Assembly (NCBI RefSeq): GCF_900100485.1
Contig: NZ_FNDH01000006.1
Coordinates: 1 to 64,000, forward strand
Source: Nitrosomonas sp. Nm132
Lineage (GTDB): Bacteria > Pseudomonadota > Gammaproteobacteria > Burkholderiales > Nitrosomonadaceae
Direction: 5' to 3'
DNA length: 64,000 nucleotides
Under the pieces are notes generated by a model. The model did no database searches. It was not told where the DNA came from and saw only the letters and a program-made list of their open reading frames with translations. How positions within the stretch are numbered: position 1 is the stretch's first letter; every line of letters begins with the position of its first letter. The translations under genes were made by a program, and so were the position numbers. Below are positions 55,976 through 64,000 of this stretch, in pieces.

Positions 55976-58567
55976 ATGAAACGCATGTTATTCAATGCGA
56001 CACAGCCAGAAGAGCTGCGTGTCGCAATTGTAGATGGACAAAAACTGATTGATCTCGATATTGAGACAGTTGGTAAAGAGCAACGTAAAAGTAATATTTA
56101 TAAAGCAATTATCACCCGACTAGAACCCGGACTGGAAGCCGCCTTTGTTGATTACGGCGGAGACCGCCATGGTTTCCTACCCTATAAGGAAATTTCCCCT
56201 ACCTGCTTCGGCGAGGATGTAGACTTACCGAGTCATCGTATTCAAGGTTTACTCCGAGAAGGTCAGGAGCTAATCGTTCAAGTAGATAAGGATGAGCGCG
56301 GCACTAAAGGTGCTGCGTTGACTACCTATATCTCCCTGGCAGGACGTTATCTGGTCTTGATGCCTAATAATCCCCATGGTGGAGGTATTTCCCGTCGCAT
56401 CAGCGCGGAAGAACGCACTGAGCTGCGCGATGTCATCTCGCACCTGCAGGTTCCGGCCGGAATGAGCATTATTGCACGTACTGCAGGCATTGGCCGCAAT
56501 GAAGAAGAGTTACAGTGGGATTTAAACTATCTGACGCAACTTTGGCACGCGATTGAAGAAGCCGCCAAAAATCAAAGGGGCGTCTTTCTGATTTACCAGG
56601 AAAGCAGTCTGGTCATTCGTGCCATTCGCGATTATTTTCATCATGAAATTGGTGAAATTCTGGTTGATAATCCTGAAATTTATGAGCAGGCGTGTCAATT
56701 TATGGCTCACGTTATGCCGGGTAATGTCGATCGACTCAAATTGTATCAGGACGATGTACCGTTATTCTCCCGCTTCCAAATTGAACATCAGATAGAGACG
56801 GCCTACTCCCGGCAAGTATCGCTACCTTCAGGCGGGGCGATCGTAATTGACCACACAGAAGCACTTGTTTCGATTGACGTCAATTCGGCGCGAGCCATTC
56901 GCGGCACTGACATTGAAAACACCGCGCTTAATACCAATCTGGAAGCTGCAGATGAAGTTGCCCGGCAACTTCGTCTGCGTGATCTAGGAGGGCTCGTTGT
57001 TATTGATTTCATTGACATGGAAATCGCCCGCAATCAACGTGAAGTAGAGTCGCGTCTACATGAAGCGCTGCACTTTGATCGTGCGCGCGTTCAGGTTGGA
57101 AAAATCTCACGTTTTGGGCTGTTGGAACTATCGCGACAGCGCTTGCGCCCCTCCCTTGGAGAAAGCAACTATATCACTTGCTCACGTTGTCATGGTACGG
57201 GACACATACGCGGCACCGATTCGTCTGCCCTGCATATTCTTAGAATCATCCAGGAAGAAGCCATGAAAGAACATACCAGTGCGCTGCACGTGCAGTTACC
57301 TGTAGATGTGGCTACGTTCCTGCTAAACGAGAAACGTTCTGATATTCATAATATCGAAGCACGCTTAAAAGTTAATATTATCCTCATTCCTAATATCTAT
57401 CTGGAAACGCCAAATTATAAAATTACCCGGCTGCGCCATGAGGATATCAAATCAACAGAAATGCATGCCAGTTATGAGATGGTAGAGAAAGTTGCGGAGG
57501 AAATTGTCCTTCCGTCAACCACGCAGGAAACGAAACCAACACGTCCCCAGGCAGCGGTCAGAGGAATCACACCGGCACGGCCTGCGCCGCTACGTGAAGA
57601 AAAGCCTCGCGAGCAGATCTCATTTCTAGATAAATTCTTTGGCTGGTTCAGACCAGCCGACCATGAACACGCGCAAGCAGAACCCACTCTAAGCAATCAT
57701 AAGGAAAGGTCCCAATATCGCGAGCGAGGGCGGGGACGGCGAGATCGTGGCCGGGGTGGACGCAGTAAAGAGATGCTCGCTCACGAACAACGCAAGCGTC
57801 ACGACCTTAATGAACCGTTGAGTGAATCACCTCATGAATTAGCCGGTGCCCTGCTTGAGGAACGGATGACTCCTGAGCACAATGGAGAGGTCGTACAAGA
57901 AAATCATGAAAGCCAGACTGCTCGAAGAAAACAGATTCACCCACCGCGTGAAGAACAAGCACTCGCTGAAACGGAACTACCGGCAGAAGAAGTGATCCCG
58001 GCAATTGAAGCATCCCATGAACAAGTGGAAGAACGGACACGCTCACGCCGACGCCGTGGAGGACGGCAACGTGTCCGTACTGAACGATTCCGTGCCAATA
58101 GAGAAACTGAAATTGAAAATTCTGCTCCCTTAGAACAATCTGAGCCAGAAAACCACTCCGGTGGTCAGGCGGCAACGCAGAAGCTCATTACCTTTAAGGC
58201 AGAAAGTATCGCATCCGAGATGAGCGAATCTAGCCAACAATCTGAATCAGCAGATCGTTCTCCTGATCTTTTGACAGCCTCGCCTGCTCCCATCACCCAG
58301 CTTGACTCAACAGAGGAGCGCATTCCGGTTCCAGCAGAACATGAACCTCCTGCTCCCCAACCCAGTTCACCTCAATTATCGGAACCACGTGCCGTTATCG
58401 AATTACCGGATTTGAGCAAAAGTGGCCTAGTCATGATTGAGACTGCTCCTGATAAAGTTTCTGAAACCGTGGAAGAGCTGAGTCCTCCCAGGAGGCCACG
58501 ACGTAAGCCAGCAGCCTCAAAAACGATTCAATCTGAGCCATTGGTCCAGGTAGAAACAAAAAATTAA
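55976..58567 (+). CDS. rne: Ribonuclease E
   Basis: This endoribonuclease is central to mRNA decay and stable-RNA processing. The 863-residue protein has the catalytic core in the first 500 residues: KRMLFNATQPEELRVAIVDGQKL, an S1 domain (LEPGLEAAFVDYGGDRHGFLPYKEI), the DNase I-like site with IDVNSARA and DLGGLVVIDFIDM, and the Zn-link CSRCHGTG. A short segment FLDKFFGWFRP near residue 550 resembles the membrane-targeting helix. The remaining 300 residues are disordered: Arg/Gly-rich (RERGRGRRDRGRGG), then acidic and Pro-rich, as expected for the degradosome scaffold. The length is that of RNase E rather than RNase G. Confidence 0.96.
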   Translation: MKRMLFNATQPEELRVAIVDGQKLIDLDIETVGKEQRKSNIYKAIITRLEPGLEAAFVDYGGDRHGFLPYKEISPTCFGEDVDLPSHRIQGLLREGQELIVQVDKDERGTKGAALTTYISLAGRYLVLMPNNPHGGGISRRISAEERTELRDVISHLQVPAGMSIIARTAGIGRNEEELQWDLNYLTQLWHAIEEAAKNQRGVFLIYQESSLVIRAIRDYFHHEIGEILVDNPEIYEQACQFMAHVMPGNVDRLKLYQDDVPLFSRFQIEHQIETAYSRQVSLPSGGAIVIDHTEALVSIDVNSARAIRGTDIENTALNTNLEAADEVARQLRLRDLGGLVVIDFIDMEIARNQREVESRLHEALHFDRARVQVGKISRFGLLELSRQRLRPSLGESNYITCSRCHGTGHIRGTDSSALHILRIIQEEAMKEHTSALHVQLPVDVATFLLNEKRSDIHNIEARLKVNIILIPNIYLETPNYKITRLRHEDIKSTEMHASYEMVEKVAEEIVLPSTTQETKPTRPQAAVRGITPARPAPLREEKPREQISFLDKFFGWFRPADHEHAQAEPTLSNHKERSQYRERGRGRRDRGRGGRSKEMLAHEQRKRHDLNEPLSESPHELAGALLEERMTPEHNGEVVQENHESQTARRKQIHPPREEQALAETELPAEEVIPAIEASHEQVEERTRSRRRRGGRQRVRTERFRANRETEIENSAPLEQSEPENHSGGQAATQKLITFKAESIASEMSESSQQSESADRSPDLLTASPAPITQLDSTEERIPVPAEHEPPAPQPSSPQLSEPRAVIELPDLSKSGLVMIETAPDKVSETVEELSPPRRPRRKPAASKTIQSEPLVQVETKN

Positions 58568-58579
58568 TTTTTTGAATAA

Positions 58580-58605
58580 GAAGGGGAAAAGCAACCATCC
58601 CCTTC
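58580..58605 (+). terminator. Hairpin after rne
   Basis: GAAGGGGA at 58580-58587 pairs with TCCCCTTC at 58598-58605, starting 13 bases after the rne stop. The following CTTTAAAG is only a weak T tract. Confidence 0.55.
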
Positions 58606-58774
58606 CTTTAAAGAAACCCAGGATACGCTGTCAAGGATGGAGGCAATGCGTTAGGCCGCAAAGTAGCGGGTAGCTCGATATCGGCTATTATCGCCCCTCT
58701 CCATGCGCTCCATACCATGCAAATAGACAGAGACAGGTAGATCAGTAATCATCTTAATTCAATGAGGTAACGAT

Positions 58775-60277
58775 ATGAGTGATTTTCCCGAATACGATGA
58801 AATCCATGCTATCTCAGACATCCATATGGGCGGCAACAGGCTGGATTTTCAGATTTTGCGTGAAACCAAGCGCCTTGCCAACTATATCGGCTGGGTTGGG
58901 CGGCAACGGTCCGGGGGACGTGTAGCGTTGGTATTAAATGGTGACATCATCGATACACTGGCCGAAGACATTCACGGCTACGTTGCCGTTGACGAAGCGG
59001 TTGCCACCATCCAGCGAATCATGAAAGACCCATCCTTTACCGGCATATGGAAAGCCTTGGCTGATTTCGTCAAGCTGGAAGGACATACGCTGATCATCAT
59101 TATTGGTAACCACGATATCGAATTATCTTTTCCTATTGTTCAACGTTTGATTATTACGTATCTGGCAGGAGCTGATCTGGCAGCCCGTGCGCGTATTGAA
59201 TTTTCTACGACCGGCGCAGGCTACACTTGCATGGTAGGAAATGCGCGCGTCTATTGCACTCATGGCAATGAAGTCGATGCTTGGAATTACAACCGTTACG
59301 AAGATTTGGCGAAAGTGGGACGACGTTTGAATGTCAGCCGTTCGCTTGATCCCAGTGAATGGTATCCCAATGCCGGTACACGCATGGTCAAGGAAGTCAT
59401 GAACGACGTGAAGCGCAGGTTTGCCTGGATTGATCTGCTTAAGCCCGAAACTTCCGCAGCCATCGGCACCTTACTGGTACTTGATCCATCGCAAGTCAGT
59501 AAAATTGGCAAACTGCTATCGATCGTCGGCGAAAAAGTACAAGGGCAAAAACAAGCCGACCAACGCCTGTCGGCTGAAGGTTTTCAGCAGCCCAGTCAGG
59601 ATACCACTCTGCCATTTACCGCCGATCGTTTATTGGGACCCAACCTTAAAGCTGGAATATTAGGTGCAAAAGCATCCGATGGACGTAGTGCTGAAGATAT
59701 GTTACTGGCCGCGGAAGAAAACTTTAATCGTCCGAATGCGAATATCGCAGCAGCAGCCGACAGCACCTTGGGCACGCCGCAACTCATCCTGGACAGTTTA
59801 ACCGGCTGGATGAGAGGTGTCGGCAAAGATGAAGCACTACGCCGTGCGCTAAAAGACTGGCTGGCAAACGACAAAACATTCGACATATCCGATCAGGACG
59901 ATACCTATAAACAAGTGACCGCTGCCGTGGGATCGCCGATCGACTTTATCATTACCGGCCATACCCATCTTGAACGCGCAATCGACATGGGGGGCGGACG
60001 CTATTATTTCAATAGTGGCACGTGGATCCGGTTATTGCAGTTTACCGGAACCATGCTGAAAGACACGGCCTCCTTCAAGCCAGTGTACGATGTGCTCATC
60101 AATGGCAAAATGGAAGTCATTGATCAGGCCAAATTTGGCAACGAACCTTTCGTAATGGATCAGACCAGCGCTGTGTCGATCAGGGAGGAAAACGATAGCG
60201 TAGTGGGTAGATTGACGCATGTGGTGGGTGACGGTTCAGGCACGCCCGTTGAGATAAAAAAATTTACGGGGAAGTGA
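58775..60277 (+). CDS. Calcineurin-like metallophosphoesterase paired with a CHAT protease
   Basis: This 500-residue predicted cytoplasmic metallophosphoesterase has all metal-binding motifs: D15-I-H17, G56-D57, G111-N-H113-D, H163 in THGNE, and G395-H396-T-H398. A large insertion of about 230 residues with no recognised fold separates the fourth and fifth motifs, so this is not a minimal phosphatase. A good ribosome site (GAGG) precedes the ATG. The stop (60275-60277) is followed after one base by the ATG of the CHAT gene, so translation is coupled and the two products probably act together. The substrate could be a nucleotide, nucleic acid or phosphoprotein. Confidence 0.9.
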   Translation: MSDFPEYDEIHAISDIHMGGNRLDFQILRETKRLANYIGWVGRQRSGGRVALVLNGDIIDTLAEDIHGYVAVDEAVATIQRIMKDPSFTGIWKALADFVKLEGHTLIIIIGNHDIELSFPIVQRLIITYLAGADLAARARIEFSTTGAGYTCMVGNARVYCTHGNEVDAWNYNRYEDLAKVGRRLNVSRSLDPSEWYPNAGTRMVKEVMNDVKRRFAWIDLLKPETSAAIGTLLVLDPSQVSKIGKLLSIVGEKVQGQKQADQRLSAEGFQQPSQDTTLPFTADRLLGPNLKAGILGAKASDGRSAEDMLLAAEENFNRPNANIAAAADSTLGTPQLILDSLTGWMRGVGKDEALRRALKDWLANDKTFDISDQDDTYKQVTAAVGSPIDFIITGHTHLERAIDMGGGRYYFNSGTWIRLLQFTGTMLKDTASFKPVYDVLINGKMEVIDQAKFGNEPFVMDQTSAVSIREENDSVVGRLTHVVGDGSGTPVEIKKFTGK

Positions 60278-60278
60278 T

Positions 60279-62276
60279 ATGAGCATTGACCCCAGCAAGG
60301 CAATCCAGCAATTCAAACTTGAATTTCTCAGACCAGGGCCACCGCATAATCAATTACTCTCGCCACTGACGCCTTATATCGCATTATGCGGCGAGGATGG
60401 ACCAGTGACGGTGCAGATGCCGTTTGAACACCGGCAGTTGTTGATGCGTTTGCGCAGGCTACGTTATGAATCGGATAAAGACCCCACGAAGGATGAACAG
60501 CGCCAGGCTGAAGTCCGCGATATGGGTGAAGCGATTGGGAGAGTGCTCGGCCAGATTCCAGCGCTGCTTTCAGAATTGGGTAATGCTGCAATGGAAGCCG
60601 GAAAACTGGTTCATCTGCGCCTTTCCTTATCCGCATTTGAACTTAGCCTAATTCCCTTCGAGCTTGCCGTGGGCACGGACGGCTTTCCAGGTTCTGGTTC
60701 CCCACTGTTCCTGCAAACGCGCACACCGATTTCAATCACGCGGGAAATCCGTCGTGGACGCCCCCTCCCTGTCGACTGGAACCGACCGCCACGCATCCTC
60801 TTTGCTTTTGCAGAACCAGACGGTCTTTATGTCCCTGCCCAGGCTCATTTGCAAGCGCTCCGTTCAGCTATCGAACCTTGGGTAAAAATCAGAAACCCAG
60901 GCATGACCAAGGAGCGCGTTGAAGATGTTAAAAAAATACTGACTATCCTGCCCAATGCCACCTTGAAACAAATCCGTGAAGCCTGTGCTGAAACCGAGTA
61001 TACCCATGTACATATTCTGGCGCACGGTGCGCCACTGGAAAGCTCCGGTGATAAACGCTATGGGGTAGCGTTATGTAACGATCTTGATCAAGGCAAAGAC
61101 ATCATTGACGGTGAAAGGCTTGCCATTGCGCTGACCGCTCGCGATTCTTCAGGAAATACGAAATTTTGCCCGACACTGGTCACGCTCGCAACCTGTGACT
61201 CAGGCAATATCGAATCAATGCTGACTCCTGGTGGCAGTATTGCGCACGAGCTTCATGCAACCGGTATCCCTTGGGTAATTGCTTCACAGTTTCCGCTATG
61301 GATGAGCGCTTCAGCCATCGCTGCTGAAGTACTTTATCGTCGTTTACTAGGTGGCAATGATCCACGCTGGGTCATTTATGAATTGCGCCAGCGCTTGCGT
61401 ACCGACGCATCCGGCACGCATGACTGGGCCAGTATCGTGGCCTATGCTACCGTGCCATTAAACTTCGAAGATCAAGTGAATGCCTTCCGCGACAAGCAAA
61501 TCAGAAGACGGTTTGAGGTGAAATTCGGCCGTATCGACGAATTGGTTGGTGCCGCGTTGGATTCCGCTGAGCATGGAGAGGAGATCGCTTCATTATGCAA
61601 GTCGATCCGTATCGAACTTAAAGCATGGCGTGAAGAGCCTGAAGCAATGACTTTTTTCAACGTGAAAGCGGAACGTCTTGGCATGAGTGCCGCCAGTGAG
61701 AAACGTATTGCCATTGCCTACTCATTGCTTGCTGGCAGTCACTCGGCTGATTCCGGCGAGAAGTCGAAGTGGGCACAGGAAAGCAAAAAAGCCTATGAAG
61801 CTTCACGTGAATTCTATCGCGAAGCATTGGAAGTTGAGCCCCATAACCATTGGGTTATGACTCAATATCTTTCTATCACGGCAACACCAGCACTAGCCAA
61901 TAAGACCGCTTTTAAATTTTTATCGAAAGATTATGGCCGATGGTGGATCGCGGCCCGGCAAATCGCCGAGTGGAAATTAAATAAGGCAACCGGAGAAAAT
62001 CGGGCGTATACATTAGGAACGCTGGCAGAACTTGCTTTGCTCGGCGTAGCCTATGGCGGTCAAAATTTCGATTACGATCAAGCGAAAAAGGATATTGCCC
62101 ATTATTGCAATGAGATACAGGCACTGCTTGGCCCTGATGAATTCCCACTCCTTTCAACACAACGTCAATTCCGACGTTACATCAAGTATTGGGATAGGGA
62201 GGAGTGGAGAGATCTTGCCTGTATCGCCTTGGAAACATTGGGCAGTAATTTTTCAGAGGAATCGCTAGAAAATTGA
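60279..62276 (+). CDS. CHAT-domain (caspase-like) protein with TPR-like C-terminus
   Basis: CHAT proteins are caspase-related cysteine proteases. In this 665-residue protein the catalytic dyad is visible: H249 in HILAHGAP and C306 in TLATCDSGN, with the supporting GIPWVIASQFPLW and AEVLYRRLLGG segments, over roughly residues 185-400. The N-terminal 180 residues are an unrecognised domain. The C-terminal 230 residues are helical, with a TPR-like EASREFYREALEVEPHNHWVMT, and resemble regions annotated as TRAFs-binding in other bacteria, although I cannot confirm this. No signal peptide is seen. It is coupled to the metallophosphoesterase upstream by a 1-bp gap. CHAT proteins in bacteria are known in stress- or phage-triggered proteolysis such as CRISPR-linked Csx29; a defence or cell-death role here is inference. 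Confidence 0.88.
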   Translation: MSIDPSKAIQQFKLEFLRPGPPHNQLLSPLTPYIALCGEDGPVTVQMPFEHRQLLMRLRRLRYESDKDPTKDEQRQAEVRDMGEAIGRVLGQIPALLSELGNAAMEAGKLVHLRLSLSAFELSLIPFELAVGTDGFPGSGSPLFLQTRTPISITREIRRGRPLPVDWNRPPRILFAFAEPDGLYVPAQAHLQALRSAIEPWVKIRNPGMTKERVEDVKKILTILPNATLKQIREACAETEYTHVHILAHGAPLESSGDKRYGVALCNDLDQGKDIIDGERLAIALTARDSSGNTKFCPTLVTLATCDSGNIESMLTPGGSIAHELHATGIPWVIASQFPLWMSASAIAAEVLYRRLLGGNDPRWVIYELRQRLRTDASGTHDWASIVAYATVPLNFEDQVNAFRDKQIRRRFEVKFGRIDELVGAALDSAEHGEEIASLCKSIRIELKAWREEPEAMTFFNVKAERLGMSAASEKRIAIAYSLLAGSHSADSGEKSKWAQESKKAYEASREFYREALEVEPHNHWVMTQYLSITATPALANKTAFKFLSKDYGRWWIAARQIAEWKLNKATGENRAYTLGTLAELALLGVAYGGQNFDYDQAKKDIAHYCNEIQALLGPDEFPLLSTQRQFRRYIKYWDREEWRDLACIALETLGSNFSEESLEN

Positions 62277-62541
62277 CAGAATTTAGAACAATGTAGGTCA
62301 GAAAAATACACTATTTCTTGCTGCTAGCTCATCGCCACAACGGCAGCTCAGGCCTTAGCAGGTGATAGGGGCGTATTTCATTGGGCCTTATAAAGACCAG
62401 CCTACCACAGTATTTTCCTAAACTGAATCCTGTAAACAGCGCTAGAAATTCTTACCTATAAGTATATTACTTAATATTATTTCTAATTTTGCTCAAGTGC
62501 GGCTATAGTGCCACACACTTTGAAACTATAAAGTTACGCCC

Positions 62542-63522
62542 ATGAAAATCCGCAACCTTGACCTGACAAGCAACCCGGTAAATGAAGAACACCAACAATT
62601 GGGATTACCTCCTGTTGAAGACACCATATCTCATTTGGATGCACACCCTTTTCTACGTGCCGCCGTATGGCTTGCTGTCATTATTTTAATTTCGCTCATT
62701 TTGTTTCTGGTTGGCCGCTTCTTTCTTGCACAGAATTGGGGTGATAGCTGGCAGATTATCAACAGTACGCTCGACAGCAGAATTTTCTGGAGCGCTGTTG
62801 CCGTTGGTTTTCTCGCACAAGTAGTCGACGGTGCTTTGGGTATGGCCTATGGCGTCACCGCAACGACATTTCTATTAGCATCGGGTGCCAGTCCTGCTGC
62901 AGCCAGTGCCAGTGTGCATATTGCTGAAATTTTCACCACCGGGGTCTCAGGTATTTCTCATGCCAAATTTGGCAACGTAAACAAACAATTATTCACGCGC
63001 CTACTGGTACCAGGGATACTTGGCGGTATATTAGGAGCAGTATTAGTCACCCAGGTGGACAGCGCATTATTTAAGCCTTTCATATCGGCTTACCTGCTGC
63101 TGCTGGGGATTTATATTATTAGTAAAGCCTTCCGTCAACTAAATATCCGTAAAGAGGCCCCCAGGCATGTAGGCAAACTGGCACTTTTTGGAGGTTTCAT
63201 GGACGCAGCAGGTGGCGGTGGCTGGGGGCCGATTGTCACAACGACCTTGGTCGGTACAGGGAATGATCCGCGTACAACGATTGGTTCAGTCAATTTTGCA
63301 GAATTTTTTCTGACATTAACCAGTGCAGCCGTTTTTGCGTTGCTGATGGAAACTAATACTTGGCCACTGATTGTAGGCTTGGTATTCGGTGGTTTATTTG
63401 CAGCACCTTTTGCAGCATTCTTATTGAAGAGATTCCATGCACGCACTCTGCTGATATTGGTGGGCATTTTGATTACCATGATCAGTCTTTACAATCTTTA
63501 TAAGGCTTTTATTACTTTATAA
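62542..63522 (+). CDS. TSUP (TauE/SafE) family membrane transporter
   Basis: This 326-residue inner-membrane protein has about eight predicted helices. The soluble N-terminus (about 40 residues) is followed by a first helix VWLAVIILISLILFLVG. The two TauE/SafE homologous halves are marked by GFLAQVVDGALGMAYGV (around 93-109) and GGFMDAAGGGGWGPI (around 214-228). Relatives move sulfite, sulfoacetate or other organosulfur anions; the substrate here is not predictable. It is a single gene with an AT-rich upstream region and a hairpin terminator at 63529-63572. Confidence 0.9.
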   Translation: MKIRNLDLTSNPVNEEHQQLGLPPVEDTISHLDAHPFLRAAVWLAVIILISLILFLVGRFFLAQNWGDSWQIINSTLDSRIFWSAVAVGFLAQVVDGALGMAYGVTATTFLLASGASPAAASASVHIAEIFTTGVSGISHAKFGNVNKQLFTRLLVPGILGGILGAVLVTQVDSALFKPFISAYLLLLGIYIISKAFRQLNIRKEAPRHVGKLALFGGFMDAAGGGGWGPIVTTTLVGTGNDPRTTIGSVNFAEFFLTLTSAAVFALLMETNTWPLIVGLVFGGLFAAPFAAFLLKRFHARTLLILVGILITMISLYNLYKAFITL

Positions 63523-63528
63523 AAAAAC

Positions 63529-63572
63529 AAATCTCCCGGAAATACAAGGCATAAATTCCAGGAGATTTTTTT
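63529..63572 (+). terminator. Intrinsic terminator after the TSUP gene
   Basis: AAATCTCC at 63529-63536 pairs with GGAGATTT at 63561-63568, with further GGAA/TTCC pairing inside, followed by a T run to 63572. It begins 7 bases after the stop codon. Confidence 0.75.
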
Positions 63573-63756
63573 CTGTTATCAGCCAAACTTGCTTACACCC
63601 AATCGCTCTAACGCGCCATGCCTTATTGCTAATCACTTTCGATTGATATGGCTGGATTTAAGCGACAGCAACCCATGCCGCTATCGATTATCAAGCCTGA
63701 ACTGAGTCATTTTTCACGCTGATTCTGATTGACCGGCATACCTGCAGAATATGATC

Positions 63757-64000
63757 TCAATGCACCGTCGGCCCGGCTTCGCGAAAGATGGCGTCGATAG
63801 TCAGTGCGTCAAAGCGATATTCGCGATTGCAGATGTCATCATGCACGACGATTTCGCCGCACTCCTGCAAAATGGCGTTGACTTCTGCCCTGCCCAGGGA
63901 CCGCAGCATATCGTAGATTCTGGCTGGATCTTCCTGGCAGCCGTAGCTAACTGCCTGCGCATCGAAGATGCGAATGGTCTCTTCAACAAACAAGCGTGTG
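63757..64000 (-). CDS. hslO: Hsp33 redox chaperone, C-terminal part (gene runs off the window)
   Basis: The last 80 or so residues match the C-terminal redox domain of Hsp33: TRLFVEETIRIFDAQAVSYGC, then MLRSLGRAEVNAIL, CGEIVVHDDICNREYRFDA. The frame stays open to the window edge, so the 5' part lies outside. Hsp33 is activated by oxidation of a four-cysteine zinc centre (CxC and CxxC). Here the second Cys of CxC aligns with Glu (GCQED) and the first Cys of CxxC aligns with Asp (DDIC), leaving only two of four. This suggests an altered or absent redox switch. Confidence 0.85.
   Translation of the reverse strand, partial: TRLFVEETIRIFDAQAVSYGCQEDPARIYDMLRSLGRAEVNAILQECGEIVVHDDICNREYRFDALTIDAIFREAGPTVH

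Overview
The window looks like chromosomal DNA of a betaproteobacterium. An ammonia oxidiser of the Nitrosomonas type is my best guess, from gene style, moderate GC content and the heavy investment in uptake of foreign siderophores. This is inference: no ammonia-oxidation or rRNA gene lies in the window. Housekeeping anchors are aspS-nudB, a tRNA-Lys, the divergent rluC/rne pair, the tesA/ybbA/ybbP group, the formaldehyde pair frmA-fghA, and the 3' end of hslO at the right edge.

Layout. 1-9 kb (minus strand): a SEC-C/TPR protein, tRNA-Lys, nudB-aspS, an FmdB zinc-ribbon protein, and the sugar-nucleotide pair wecB-manC. 9-12.4 kb: bfd, bfr and an STN-type TonB receptor behind a Fur-like site. 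12.5-26.3 kb: an accessory surface/secretion island holding a duplicated exported protein of unknown family with a Fur-like site, a small RTX protein, a TPR-LicD-cytidylyltransferase fusion, a 2236-residue DUF4347/RTX/DUF4214 protein with ten long tandem repeats, an exported tail-collar-domain protein and a Sel1 protein. 26.6-39.2 kb: a second iron block with a PepSY membrane protein divergent from a run of siderophore receptor, GDXG esterase and complete tripartite RND pump, then a DUF2325 coiled-coil protein behind its own Fur-like site. 39.7-45.8 kb: frmA-fghA, an orphan REC-EAL protein, a YdjM-like membrane protein with a TetR regulator, and an exported protein. 45.9-58.6 kb: ybbP, an RND pump and adaptor, ybbA, tesA, rluC and rne. 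58.7-62.3 kb: a tightly coupled metallophosphoesterase and CHAT-protease pair. 62.5-64 kb: a TSUP transporter and partial hslO.

Two themes run through the window. The first is iron: at least six Fur-like palindromes stand before bfd-bfr, both exported/RTX clusters, the PepSY gene, the receptor-esterase-pump run and the DUF2325 gene. Together they suggest coordinated storage, xenosiderophore uptake, intracellular release and export of the spent ligand. The second is small mobile palindromes: a family with CCCGAATATTTCATAAATT ends, flanked by TTAA or CTAA, occurs at least seven times, including two 162-bp copies about 96% identical by eye.

The strongest candidates for undescribed biology are the metallophosphoesterase-CHAT pair, the Fur-linked receptor-esterase-RND module, the TPR-LicD-cytidylyltransferase fusion beside RTX proteins, and the duplicated Fur-linked exported protein. 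All functional statements come from motif reading by eye; no database search was possible.
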